Assembly (NCBI GenBank): GCA_973895155.1
Contig: OZ316899.1
Location: 5,146,001 to 5,210,000 of the forward strand
Direction of reading: 5' to 3'
DNA from: Marsupella aquatica
Taxonomy: Eukaryota > Marchantiophyta
Length of the DNA stretch: 64,000 nt
The translations under genes were made by a program, and so were the position numbers. Below, in pieces: positions 10,842-21,769 of this stretch (the first letter of the stretch is position 1; each line of letters begins with the position of its first letter). The notes beneath the pieces were generated by a model. The model was not told where the DNA came from and ran no database searches. It was given only the letters and a program-made list of their open reading frames with translations.

Positions 10842-13060
10842 TGTGATACCATGGTTATAACTAAGGAAATTAAAAAGTGCAAAAATTTAAAAATGTTCAA
10901 CTTTTAGTGGTTAACGGCGTATACTTTGACTGGAAAAGACCATAACAAACTATTTTGCAGTATCAAATCCGGAAATATCCGGATAGCACCCTTTTCGGAA
11001 CTCTTAAGTAACGGCATCGTTGAGCCATGCGAGAAGGCGTGGGAGAATGAATATTAAAACCATAAGTCTGACGTCCGACCGGAGACCAGAAGTTGGTGAT
11101 CGAGTTCTTAAGACCACGCCAGACCGAGCATTCCTCACACCACCGAACTGCTGCATAAATCTTTCGCAAGGAATCACAGGAGAGAATAGAGCCGGACGAG
11201 GCTGCCATTTCGAGGCAATAGTTGAAAGGAAGTTGGTTACGGGGGAAGTGGGTGATCGTTCGATTGAGTGGGGAAGTGAAGATTTGATTTCAATTTCCGG
11301 ATTTGATATTTCCAGAATTTTGTGAAGGGAGTTTAATTTGGATTCTTCCTCTCCATCTCCTAATCATGGTGAAGAGAAAGGACCCGGATTTTGCCCCGGA
11401 CAAATCCGGAATCCGGACGCTACCAAAGCGGATGACCAAGGAGCAGACAGTTGTTGTGAACGAAAAGCCATTGCGACCGGAAATTCCCACGGATTCAGCA
11501 AGGAAGGACCGCTTGCAAGGGAACCTTGAGACCATGGGTTGTGCAAAGTTGATGGAGTTGCCATGGGGATACCAGAGTGCAATATTTGTGAAGGAGGTCT
11601 AGAATCATACGACCCTTGCTTCGGAATTTCCGGATTCGATCAGAGCAAAACCGGAAAAGTGGACCGCAGCAGTTATCTCTTCTCTTTTGGATGTGCCTTT
11701 GAAGGGAGAGGGCTTCCTGACCTCCAAGAATGCCTTTGCGGATAACTATTTTGATGGTGAGGTGGATCCGAAGGATGGTTGGAAGGTGTCTCAGTGCTGT
11801 AATGAGGAGTTCTACGACGTCCTGTCCTTTCTGCTTCCACTTCTTTCCCCTGCCAAGCCTCGACGAGTTACAATCCGGATTGGAAATACTATTGCTGCTT
11901 CTTACATAGGGGAGAAGAAGATTTCCTGGGCCAAAGTTTTGGAGGAAGTTATAGCCAACCAGGTTCGGGATCTTCATTTGAAGACTCCCACATCCCTTTC
12001 TTGCTATCTAGCTAATCTTTACGCAATGGACCGGATTCTTACAGATGAAGAAGCAGAGGAGTATGAGAATCAAGCCATGTTAGCCCAACTCGGAGATCCG
12101 GATCGACAACCATCTGAAGGGACTGAGTCTAAAGAAGAACCGATTGTGGAAGTGCGACCTCCCAGGCCGCTGAAGAAATTTGTGCAGAGTCCGGAACCGG
12201 ATCCTGTTGATGTTCCGGAACCTGTCTGGAGACCGAAAAGTAGAGGAAGTCTTCCAGGTGTGACCCCCAGTTCAAAGTGGACGGCATCAGCAGAGTTGGA
12301 GCATGTCCGGATTTTCTTGGAGAGTGCAGCCGGAAAGACAAAACAACTTGAGGACCTTGTTGGGACGGTTGCTGAGATGCTCAACTGCAGCCCGGTTGTC
12401 ATCGTTTCCACTCTGGACATGGTGATCAAGAGTCAGGCTAAGAAGCGGATCTGGGACTTGGAGGATCAGGCCTTCAAGGACAGACAGAAGATTGACTCTT
12501 TGGTGGACCAGTTGGATGCTGCAGAGAAGAAGTTGGAGGAACACCTGAAGATCCGGAAACTACTGAATGCTGCAGTTACCAGTGTTCAGGAAGCACTTCA
12601 TGTACCAGTCCTGAGCTTGTTGGAGAGATACCAATTCAAGCATTCTAGTACCGTCATCATTTGTTGACCAGAAAGAATTCTTGGTTTGATAGCTAGATCT
12701 CCATGTCAATTTTTACTTAATATTTGATGTCTATTCTAATTCGACCATGTTATGAGCTCTATTGCGTTCTGAATCTTAAAAATCCAGAATCCTGTTGATT
12801 TGTTGGGGATCATCATTTTCCATCATCTCTTCTCATGAGTCGATTGATAAGACATTCTTACTAGTCCTTTTCCATGCCTTTCTTTAATTATTAGTTTTTG
12901 TGCATTGATTACTATCAATCCTCAGGAGAGAGAACTCCTTGGTGAGGTTATGCCTTCTGATCTTTTTAGTACCAATTTGCTTTTCATTCACTCTTACAGG
13001 GAACGAATTCAGGTCTTTAGAGGTTAAAGTGTTCGTTAACAGTCTGACCACTCTACCACA
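10842..13060 (+). mobile_element. Element E3 (single-ORF, TGT…ACA ends, 5-bp target duplication)
   Basis: This 2,219-bp insertion is flanked by the 5-bp direct repeat GAGAT (10837–10841 and 13061–13065). Its ends are TGTGATACC… and …CTACCACA. The interrupted Gag-like frame rejoins cleanly across one GAGAT copy, which confirms the boundaries. No pair of long terminal repeats is visible. The ends are only loosely inverted (TGTGATA against TGTGGTA). The 5' end shares an A/T-rich stretch with E2 and E4, and the 3' end shares GGGAACGAAT with E1 and E2. One ORF (11366–12667) occupies the centre. The motif TCCGGA/TCCGGAT recurs on both sides of the ORF and within it. Confidence 0.8.
11366..12667 (+). 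pseudogene. E-family Gag-like/coiled-coil protein (E3 copy)
   Basis: A 433-codon frame from ATG 11366 with a single in-frame TAG (11600–11602). Order: basic N-terminus (MVKRKDPDFAPDKSG); a conserved block RLQGNLETMGC…W; SIRAKPEKW; then YFDGEVDPKDGW…SFLLPLLSPAKPRRVTIRIG, NTIAASYIGEKKISWAKVL and LSCYLANLYAM; an acidic, proline-rich linker; and a C-terminal coiled coil (residues about 290–400). The E2 and E4 ORFs align block by block (in E2 FLVPLLYPEKPKRV and GSTIIAALYKGKTISWA). The layout recalls the 'putative plant transposon protein' type of ORF, but I cannot name its function. A Gag or structural role is inference from architecture. With TAG as its only lesion, this is the best-preserved copy. 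Confidence 0.6.
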
Positions 13061-14440
13061 GAGATTGCGGAGTGGCTAGAGTTTCAAAGGTATGCCCTCC
13101 ACACGATGGAGCCGCGGGGTGAGATATCCGCTGCCTAGGTGATCTAGGTTAAGAACTACTGGCCTAGGAAGTGGGCTTCTTTCTTCGTGAAGAAGTTCCA
13201 CAAAGAGATGGAGCGACGGAGGAAAACCTTGTACCTCGGGGGGAAGGCGTATCTCACAAGCCACATCGAGATCACTATCAAGTGGTACGCCCATTTTGAT
13301 CGACGAACCCTCCCAAGGTGCAACAAGCCCAAACCCACCCCGGCTAGATGGGTCTTCCCGGCTCAGGAGAGGCGGCCACAACCCAAGAGCCAAAGTCCAG
13401 CACCTGTGGTGTCCCCCCCAACCCCACAAACAACTGTTGAGGCACCTTCTTCTATGCCGGACTCGGTGGTTATTGCAACCCTGGATGCCCAAAACCAGGC
13501 CCGTGCAATCACAGCCAAGCGGGTTGAAGCTGGCCCCAAACCAAAGGCCGTGATTCCGGAGGGGACCTCGGTGCCCTCCACAATTGTACGAGCAGGTCCC
13601 CTTTTTTGTTCCGGAAACCCCTCCCCCTCTACTCTTACCACCCCGGGGCTGGACGTGACAGCTCTGGCCTCTACCCGAGTTGAGGTCTGTCCCTGCCCAA
13701 ACCCGACTGGGCAGAGCTTGGTGAACCCAAAACTCTTTGCACTGGGCAGTATTTGAATGGGTTGCTGGGCGACTTCTCCCAACAGGTTGGTCGGGACATG
13801 GGGGAGTTCATGGCCCACAAGGTGGCCTACTTCTTCAGCCAAGAGCTGGTGGCAACGGTGAAGGCAAGGCAGGCTCAAGCCAAAGCCGTGGCGAAGGTTG
13901 AGCGGTTGGGCGGAGGCAACCCAACTATTAGATGAAGCCTTAAGCCAAGATACCAAGCTACAACTTCTCCGGCCTCAGCTTACGACCGCTCTGGCCCAGG
14001 TCACCAAGGCTAAAGCCAAGTTAGCCTTGGCCATAAAAGTTGGAGCCGGAGCCGGAAAGGATGCCAAAATCTCACGGCTCCGGGCCCAGATTGATAGCTT
14101 TAAAGGGAAAGTCATTATTTGGCAGAAGAACGTAGAGGAGGCCGACGCTCAGGCCCAGAGGGATGCAGCAGAGGTGGATGCCCTGAAAGCAGAAGTGGCA
14201 TGGCTTCTACAGGAAGCTACTAAGCAGGACCAACTGGTGGCGCAACTGACAAGCAACGGGCAGCAGTTGGAAGAGGCGTGTCAAGAGGCCGCGGAGGAGA
14301 CAAATGCGGTAAAGCAAGAGGACGAGTTTCTCCTGGACCAAGTCCAGATCCTTAGGCAAGACGCCGACCAGATGAGGAGACAACGGGACGGCCGCTCCAA
14401 GTCCAACTTGGGTGGGTCTGGCAAACGTGCCAGACATTAG
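13061..14440 (+). pseudogene. Gag-like polyprotein, 3' part (degenerate, coiled coil)
   Basis: This continues the frame broken by E3: the codons before 10841 join at GAGAT to AEWLEFQRYALHTMEPRGE. It is followed by WASFFVKKFHKEMERRRKT and YLTSHIEITIKWYAHF, a long Pro/Ala-rich linker (13320–13720), and then, after a frame change, a strongly heptad-patterned coiled coil at 13898–14440 (LRAQIDSFKGKVIIWQKNVE, then QRDAAEVDALKAEVAWLLQE). Stops near 13135–13150 and frame changes near 13755 and 13900 disable it. I read it as the C-terminal half of the same retroelement structural protein. No nucleic-acid-binding knuckle is visible. Confidence 0.45.
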
Positions 14441-15334
14441 CGGCGCGACAAGTTTAGAATAGAGTAGGTTTAGCTAGGGAGGTCAAACACTGAAGACAAG
14501 CGCCAAAACTAGTTAGTGGCGCTGTCCTATTTGACCAAACTTCTTTTAGCATAGAATCTTAGGATAAGACACGCCGTTTTGAGGCCTGGCACTAGCTGCA
14601 TTTAGGGTAGACTAGATTCAAGCACGTGACCGTTCCAGGCCACGGTTCTTAGTTAGTATTTAGTGCACCCCCTGGTAGAGGCAAGGGGGGGAATTTAGGT
14701 TTAGAATTGGGTATCCGTAGGATGTGCAGGGAGTCCCGACCTTAGTGAATAATAGAGCACCAAGGAGTGAGTGTACAACTAAGCTCATTGAGCAAGTGCG
14801 GAGCCGGGCTCCATTGTAGTGTATGCCTTCCTGCCGTTGGGCTTGTTTATTCCCAAAGAAGTCGAGTCAACTGTGTATACGTGTATGACGGATTTTGAAG
14901 TAAAGTCTTTCCCCATCATTTCCTTTGTGTAAACCGAGATTGTATGTTGTGGAATCTGTTGTAGTCATAAATCTTGTATACGGGTAGAGAGCGCTCGGTC
15001 AAATGCATTATATGAGCTGTGCACGGGGTGACGGCTGCGGATAGTGGTTGCGAGCCTGGGTTAGATACCCTATCATTGGATCCGGATTGGAGGCGGACAG
15101 CACAAAGGCTTAGAAGTCCTTAAGCCGGGGTCGATCCCGTTATCGACTTAAGGTACATTCCGGCGGCAAAACACAAAGCATACGTGTGATGCGTGTAAGA
15201 ATAAGATCTGATGCGGTTAGCATCAAGTTTCAGGAATAAGTACCGTTTGCACGTCCCTCCTTGCCCAAAACCTCAATACTAATAGAGCTTATGGCCGCCT
15301 CAGCCAAAATCCGTGTAAGGACGGATCTTTTGGC
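14441..15334 (+). mobile_element. Gypsy-type polypurine tract and LTR-like region
   Basis: Non-coding. AGAGGCAAGGGGGGG at about 14678–14692 is a polypurine tract, the usual primer for plus-strand synthesis just upstream of a 3' LTR. The phrase CGACAAGTTTAG occurs both here (14444) and at 9292, upstream of the TATA promoter, hinting that both stretches belong to one retroelement. The exact LTR limits are not resolvable by eye. At 15335 the sequence switches to Copia-2 coding sequence. Confidence 0.45.
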
Positions 15335-16072
15335 ATGACACCACAACAGAGAGGTCAAGACATAACCGGTCCTAGAGCCAAACAGGACAATCCGATTACA
15401 TGCTACAGGTGTGGAACTAAAGGACACACACAAAAGGTATGTCAAGCCCCTGCCCACTTAGTAGCACTTTATAAAAAGAGCTTAGCACAACTGGAATTTG
15501 AAACTCATGGAGCCTTCATTGAATCTGCTGAGATTTTACCTGAAATTCACTTGGTAAGTCAAACCTCTACCACGAACAATTTGGACTTCTGCATAGTTGA
15601 CAGTGGGACAACCCACACCATTATGCAAGAGAGAAAATACTTTAGTAAAATAATTCCCTCTCAAAGATGAGTTACTACAATACTGGGACAACACCAGCCC
15701 AAGGAGGAGATGGCCCTACCATAGTAATTCTACCAAAAGGAACAACTATACATATAACAGCAGCAATATATGCCCTGAAAAGCCACAAGAAACCTACTCA
15801 GCTTCAAGGACATCTGGGCCAACAACCTGCACACACACACTAATATGATCAATACAAAGGAAGTGTTGCACATTATGGCTAAAACACCTGCTAGAAATGA
15901 AGTGAAAGAAACCTTGATAGCCTACCCTCTGGGATACTATGCCACAAGAACACAAAGTTACCATGTTTCCATACGACCTCCCTCAATCACGGACACATGG
16001 CATCGGAGACTAGGCCACCCAGGCACCAGTATGTTCCATAGAATTATCAAGGACATGCAGGGGATACCAAAC
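15335..16072 (+). pseudogene. Copia-2 pol, 5' part: Gag zinc knuckle, protease, GAG-pre-integrase
   Basis: CYRCGTKGHTQKVC (about 15400–15440) is a retroviral-type CCHC zinc knuckle ending Gag. IVDSGTTHTI (about 15594–15623) is the aspartic-protease active site (D-S/T-G), and HRRLGHPGTSMFHRIIKD (about 16000–16055) is the pre-integrase domain. A TGA at 15668 and frame changes near 15690 and 15840 break the frame. The Gag N-terminus and 5' LTR are missing. The coding sequence stops at 16072 because a MULE has inserted and resumes in frame at 26904 (…MQGIPN / IVHPRS…). Confidence 0.8.
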
Positions 16073-16452
16073 GGGGGTTTGTATGGTGCGAGGAAACAGG
16101 AGATATTGACAGCGAGGTTAATGGTTGCTAGCGAGGTAAAACTAATGGTCAGAGTGGCAAATTGGGAGTATAGTGAGACTTCTACAACAGAAATGAATCT
16201 TTTTTCCAGAATGGGATCATACAATGTTATGTCCAGCGAGGTCGCTAGCCTTCAATCATTGACAAACCATATGAATAAACACAAGCTAGTAAAACACCAG
16301 GCGGATATGAAAAGGCATAGTGAATGAATCAACTCAGATTTCAAACCCGTTTCGAAGTCATATTTCCAAAAAGTGTACTGCCTCCAATACTTTGTCAAAA
16401 CTGACAGTAAGTGAGTAAACTGTCAAGGGTATCGTTCTATTCCCTCATAAAA

Positions 16453-16710
16453 TCATAAGTCACTTGAATGACTTTCATCCGACTCTATATCATTCCTACT
16501 ACTAGTATTGCTCTGGTCACTACTGAAATCCCGATCAGTTGACTCAGCAGACTCATCAACATATTGTTTAACAAGGCATGCCTCATCGTCAACAAAAGGC
16601 AAGCAATATAAATTTTGTCTGGCGCCACGATGTGACCTACGACCTTTGCCTTCCCAGGAGATTACAAAAGCATCATCCAACTGAATTGTCGACTTCTCTG
16701 CATAGAAAGA
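16453..16710 (-). CDS. Small acidic/Ser-rich terminal exon in the MULE
   Basis: The minus-strand frame starts after a good acceptor (CTTTCTATGCAG) and reads IQLDDAFVISWEGKGRRSHR, then QNLYCLPFVDDEACLVKQYV, ending in a Ser/Asp-rich tail (DRDFSSDQSN…SDESHSSDL) and stop at 16453. It lies downstream of the stop codon of the methyltransferase gene on the same strand. It may be an alternative last exon of that gene or the end of a separate small gene. Not recognised. Confidence 0.4.
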   Translation of the reverse strand, partial: SFYAEKSTIQLDDAFVISWEGKGRRSHRGARQNLYCLPFVDDEACLVKQYVDESAESTDRDFSSDQSNTSSRNDIESDESHSSDL

Positions 16711-16915
16711 CAGAGTAAATGTCTTATGAGGAGAAACAATGCAAGATTCTTCAATCTTCCTTCAAAGCCAAAATCTCTCTTCAGAAAACCAGTCGACACG
16801 AGAATCTCTGAAATCATGAAAACAATGAGAGCACTATCAATGAAATATCCAATTGAAAGACAATAGCCAATTGATTAAAGCAAAGGGATCTGGTATAAGC
16901 GAGAGGACCAGTACA

Positions 16916-19900
16916 TTACTCCAGGTCAAATTCATCATCCCCATCTTTTGCATCAAGAACATTAGGAGCCCCATCTTTGTTTTTTCCACTCTTTGATCCT
17001 GCAAGAGAAAATTCATCCTCTGAATTGAAGTCCTCCAATGTTTCAGTGAGGTCTTCAATTTTCTTGTGTCTCTCAAGAACACTCTTCAATGCCTTCTCTG
17101 CAGCACCATGGAGAACATCCCTATCCTTGACCCCAACAACAAACCTCCCGGAGAGTTCTCCAGCTGAAAATGAACTGCCATATCCAATATTCCAATCAAG
17201 CACAATGTCTCTAGGCTTTGTGAGAAGCTCCATCACAGCCTGCATGAATCCAACAGACAACCGACAAGAACCAGAAAAAGCTAACTCTGCCTTGGTATCC
17301 CTTTTTGGATAACAAAAACTCAACATCATCTTATGTGATGCATCTTCAGACGTTGCCAAAGGGACATACTTCGGGTCTTTTGGGATCTTCCCATTGAATT
17401 CCACTCGACAAAAGACATCCAGGCTTAAGTTGCAAACCTGGAAAAGAACAAAAAAATGTCAATTAATGAATCCAGGAAGGCTAGCGAGATCGCTGTCAAA
17501 ACAACATACTAAACCATGCAAATTTTACACAAATCTCACCTCAATGTTCATGTCTGGCATCCACATTGGGGACCCCAATAAACCGTGGTACTTCCAAAGG
17601 TGTTTAAATTTGTTCCTCTGTTCAACAGCAGCAAAAATTTGATTTGTGTGGTGAAATTCTCCACTGTGGAGAACGGCCACATACCCATCATCGGCCAACA
17701 TGGGCCTCATCACTCCAAAGAAATAGTAAGGGAGCTTCTCAACCCAGACATTCCATGGGGGAACGTCCACATCGGTAACACGAGGTCTCAGCCCAGTCGG
17801 AAGAGCTATGAACCCTAGATGGGCACCGGTCCTAGTGTAAGGCTTCCCATTGATTTTTAAGGGATTCGGGTGTTTGGAAAGCTCCGAAAGCCATTGATCC
17901 CCCTCCCCCATCCAAGAAGGTCGAACCTTCTTCATACTTATTGAGTCAGCCGTCAAGCGCAGATTACTCTTTGCAAGGAAATGTCTCCTTCCATCCAACT
18001 GGAGTCCACAGAGCCTCGGGACACCCTCTCGGATTGACATTTCTTCCTCATCAGAATCTGACAACACTTGAACCTTTCTCTTCTTCTTCAACCTCTGGGA
18101 CCCTGACTTATCACCTCCCGGTTTAGTCACAATTTCAAAATCGGGAGACTCAGGCTCAACAAGATCCTCCTGGCGACCATTAGTCATAGTCTGAACACTC
18201 TCGGAACCCAAAGACTTCCTCCTTTCTGGATACAAAAAGCAACCTAAGAGCCTCAGGATATGTCATAAACTTAATCAGAATAGCAGCTTGGGAGAGGTAA
18301 TAGAAGTAAGCTTCGGAGAGATAAGAGTACTTACTTTTCTTTCCAGAAATCATAGAGCCGTCTTTTGATACCTCCTTGGCAACATCCCTCTTCAATTTCC
18401 GAGGGTGGCTCCTATCAACAGTTGGTGCCACCCCAAGGCATGCCTGCTCCATCGACACATAGCCAGCAATTTCTACTTCTGGGTTGCACAATTTAGATTC
18501 ACTAATAAAGAATTCTGGGACCAAGCCACGATTGATCTTTTGAAGCGCAACTTTCTCTGTCACATCACATGTCAGTGACCAATTCTCCAAATCTAAATAC
18601 CAGGGACAATGCAGCACCTCCCATTCACTTATCTTCCGCAAGGGTTCAATGTCCTCAATAGGGTACATCGAGTACTCCCCAAACTTCTCACAACCAAAAT
18701 CATCTCTTGCATATTGCGCCCATTGAGAGAAACATGTCGGATAACACCACCAAAAAGATCTATTTGCTACCTCCCAATCAACAAAAAACCTATAAACATA
18801 TCTTTTTGCCCTCCGTCAAAATGCAGCAATGTCAATCTTCTCCCCAACTTTCGGGTTCCAGATGCTCTTAAAGAACCTTACCTTAACCCGCTGAAGGGAA
18901 ATCCTCAAACTCATCATCAATTTCAACAAGGAGGGATGCCTGACTATTCTCTAGGGAAGAAAGAATTCTAGATTCAGGGACAGTGACAATAATCTCAGAG
19001 ATTGCTTCACTTAATAAGCACCTCGCAATGGACTCTACCTGTTCCCGGGTTGCCCATCGATGCAACCAGAGCTTAGTCTCACTATCCAAAAATTGAGATG
19101 GGTGGAAATATTGTTTACGCAACTCTGGTCTGCACTGTGCTTCAAGAAGAGTGCAATGGAGTTGTGGACTCAGAGAAGTTACCCCGGTGAAAAGCCTTGC
19201 ACGATCAAGGCCACACAAAACATTCCCTCTCCCCTTATCATCCGTCCGCTGAGCTTCCTTCCTTTCTTTCTCACAATAATTGTGCATCTCAACACATTTC
19301 TTGAAGAAATCCCCAAAGTCTGGATTCACAAAGCGGGGAAAACTTTGGAACTTTGACATTCTAGTCAGAGAGTTGCTCCTTCATCATATCTCGAATTGCA
19401 ATGTCCTTTGCAGCTTTTGACAGAGGTTCACCAAGTTCCTCCTTTAGTGCAAACTTCTTGAGTAAGTCAGCAGTTTGTGAAGCTATGTTTGCCGCTGAAA
19501 GAATATAAATACATGCATCTAAGGTCATCTGCTTCAAATACCACGACGACTTCTTCACATTTTGCATCTTCTGCTGAAATAACTTGAAATTCTCTGGATC
19601 AATTAAATCTTTGTAAACTGAGAGGTCTGTGCGCAAAATCTTCTGGACTCAATCAGCTTCCAGCACCCACAAATTTTTGAAATGGCATTGTGTCAACCTT
19701 ACAATGAGGACAGAATTCAGAAAACAACAAGAACAAATCATGCACGAAAGATGGAGGAAAAAGATCAAATGTGTCAAAGATCTTCTCACCGGTTGAGAGC
19801 ATGCATTGCAGATTCAATCTGCACGAAAGTATCCTTCTCTCCTTTGAATATCTTTGAGACAACTCGAGGATGATATTTGACATCGTGAGGATTCTCAGCA

Positions 19901-20489
19901 ACAAGCAGGTTCCACGAATAGAGACGGTGATTGCCTTCAAAAACACAAAACATTTTATCCTTGAGCACAGCAAAATTAGGATGCGAATCACACTCCCTCT
20001 CGAAAGCTTCATTCTGCACCAACCACATTGGATCCCAGCTCTGTCTAATTGTGTCGTTGAGAAACTGCACGTCGCCATTATCATTTGTCATTTGCACATA
20101 AAAATGAGGCGCATCCTCAATGTACCCTTGAGCCCGGAACTCATTCTTCAAAGTCTCAATTGCATTTGAATCTGTCTGAAGAGACCTCACAAGCTGCATG
20201 TTCTACATTCGACACAATGGAATTCAAGGGGGAACCAGTGGATACCCAAATTTTTCCAGCCCAAACTGGTAAAGATGGCGGTTAATGACAACTGAGAAAG
20301 GCTCGGACTTGGCAGAATCCATCGAAGGTGGCACAATATTCATAGGATCAACAAGCTTTCGCCTCCTTGGAGTCTTCAGCCCCGAAGCAAGTGCTTTGTG
20401 GCTTGAAGAACTCCTGGTCTCTCGACATTGAGAGGCAGCTGATTGTGAGGCAACGGACAAAATAGACTCAGGGGATGCAAAAGTTGCCA
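16916..20489 (-). pseudogene. MULE cargo: ParB-like domain plus DNA amino-methyltransferase
   Basis: Minus-strand gene, start taken as ATG near 20489 (MATFASPESILSV). The N-terminal ParB/sulfiredoxin-like segment at about 20290–19800 has MFCVFEGNHRLYSWNLLVAE, the family's G-x-HR signature. The middle (19640–18180) is unassigned. The C-terminal methyltransferase has DVPPWNVW at about 17744–17767 (motif IV, DPPW type) and, after an intron (about 17441–17535), VLDWNIGYGSSF (about 17171–17206; motif I). That order, IV before I, is the permuted arrangement of beta-class N6-adenine/N4-cytosine methyltransferases. An acidic tail ends at 16916. Breaks: two in-frame stops near 20220, a frameshift near 19790, and stops at 19651, 18883 and 18180. 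ParB–methyltransferase fusions are known from bacterial and phage mobile elements; activity here is inference. Confidence 0.65.
17441..17535 (-). other. Intron in the MULE methyltransferase gene carrying a palindrome
   Basis: It separates the DPPW exon from the motif-I exon. The minus-strand donor is near 17537 and a pyrimidine-rich acceptor near 17440. A copy of the MULE palindrome (17479–17495) lies in the middle of the intron. Confidence 0.5.
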
Positions 20490-21769
20490 TCGACTGATAA
20501 AGAGAGGAGAACCACGTAAACGGAATACAAGGAATTGGTACGGTGATTTGCAAAGGAATCCAAAGTCACATGTGTTAGGAATCCTAAGCAAGATATCGGG
20601 GGAATCCAAAGTAACCTACAGTGTATCTGACATTGACAGGGAATATCAGTATTTAACACCTTGATGCCAAAGATCCCTCTGGTGCTAACTAACATTAACA
20701 AAGCATCAGTTAACATTAAGAATGAGTCTAATTACTACTTAACAACAACTTGTTCGGATGAAATGTACATTTGACTCCAACGGTTTGAGTCAATTACTCT
20801 ATAGTTGACCAACTTGGGTTGGGTGTCCGTTGAAAATAACCATTCTCAAACAGTACAAAATATGCCGATGGATGTAGAAAAGGAAGTTTTTATGAAATTT
20901 ACTCTTCAAAATGAAGTTAACCCTTCCAACGGTAATATAATTTTGTAGTTAGATGACTGATTAGATGACTGATTAGATGACTGATAAGGAAAAATAGGCA
21001 AACTCCATACTTTGTTTAAGACATATATTTAGACAGTTTTTTGCCAGTGACATCGTTGGCCAAATTAGTGCTAATGGGGTAGGTTAAAAGTGATGTATTG
21101 TTTTTTAAATGAACCCTTAATTCTTTCCTAAATTCTAAAATACTTGACAGAAGTCAAACAAACTTAACAATGTTTAATGTGTCAACATAACGTTTTGGAA
21201 ATATATTTGTTTCGATATCCCTCAATTTAATCCCAAACTCAAATAAACGTCTACCCTAAATTTTTGGGTGCATCAGGCTAGCAACATCGCTGGCCTGAAT
21301 CAGGGTTTCTAAAAGGTTTAATTTATGGGACATCTTCGAATCCTCTCCCTTGTTAATGTCAATTTGTGAGTGAAAATCATATTATAGAATCACTAAAATA
21401 TAGTTGGTTTAAGAATAGAGTCCATCTTAAACACAGAAAAATTTCCCAAATTATGTCTAGCAAGGTCGCTAGCAAAAACCGTTGTTTAACACGAAGCTCC
21501 AAGTTCAAGAATCCTCCTAATGTACTCCAAGTTTAGTAAACGTCCTAGAACAACCCAAGATATCCTTGTTGTCAACAGAAAACAGTCAATGTTTTGGACA
21601 ATTACAAGATATAACTTTGGATTATATGGAGACCTTTATGATAGCAAATTTCGGCCAGCGATATCGCTAGCAATAATTCATTTCTGGAAGGTATTAGAGT
21701 CGTTGAAGTTTTGTCGTATATGCAACATTAAAGTTATATCTATATATTCATCCATGATGTTTGTGACGT
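20490..21769. promoter_or_regulatory. Divergent intergenic region of the MULE
   Basis: AT-rich, non-coding, between the two divergent genes. It holds three perfect 12-bp repeats ttagatgactga (20949–20984) and four copies of the MULE palindrome (21043, 21277, 21456 and 21654), the densest cluster in the element. No clear TATA box was identified by eye. Confidence 0.45.

Noticed and set aside
11495-11977. 160-residue ORF on the minus strand
   Set aside because: Antisense shadow of the conserved E3 ORF, which has homologous copies in E2 and E4 on the plus strand.
12990-13060. tRNA-like sequence on the minus strand at the E3 3' end (TGGTAGAGTGGTCAGAC…)
   Set aside because: The D-arm-like phrase is suggestive, but the acceptor stem and a proper B box are missing, and the same end segment in E1 and E2 lacks the resemblance.
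16916-17404. Methyltransferase as an MT-A70 (RNA m6A) writer
   Set aside because: DPPW alone would fit, but here motif I lies C-terminal to motif IV and a ParB-like domain precedes it, which fits permuted DNA amino-methyltransferases better.
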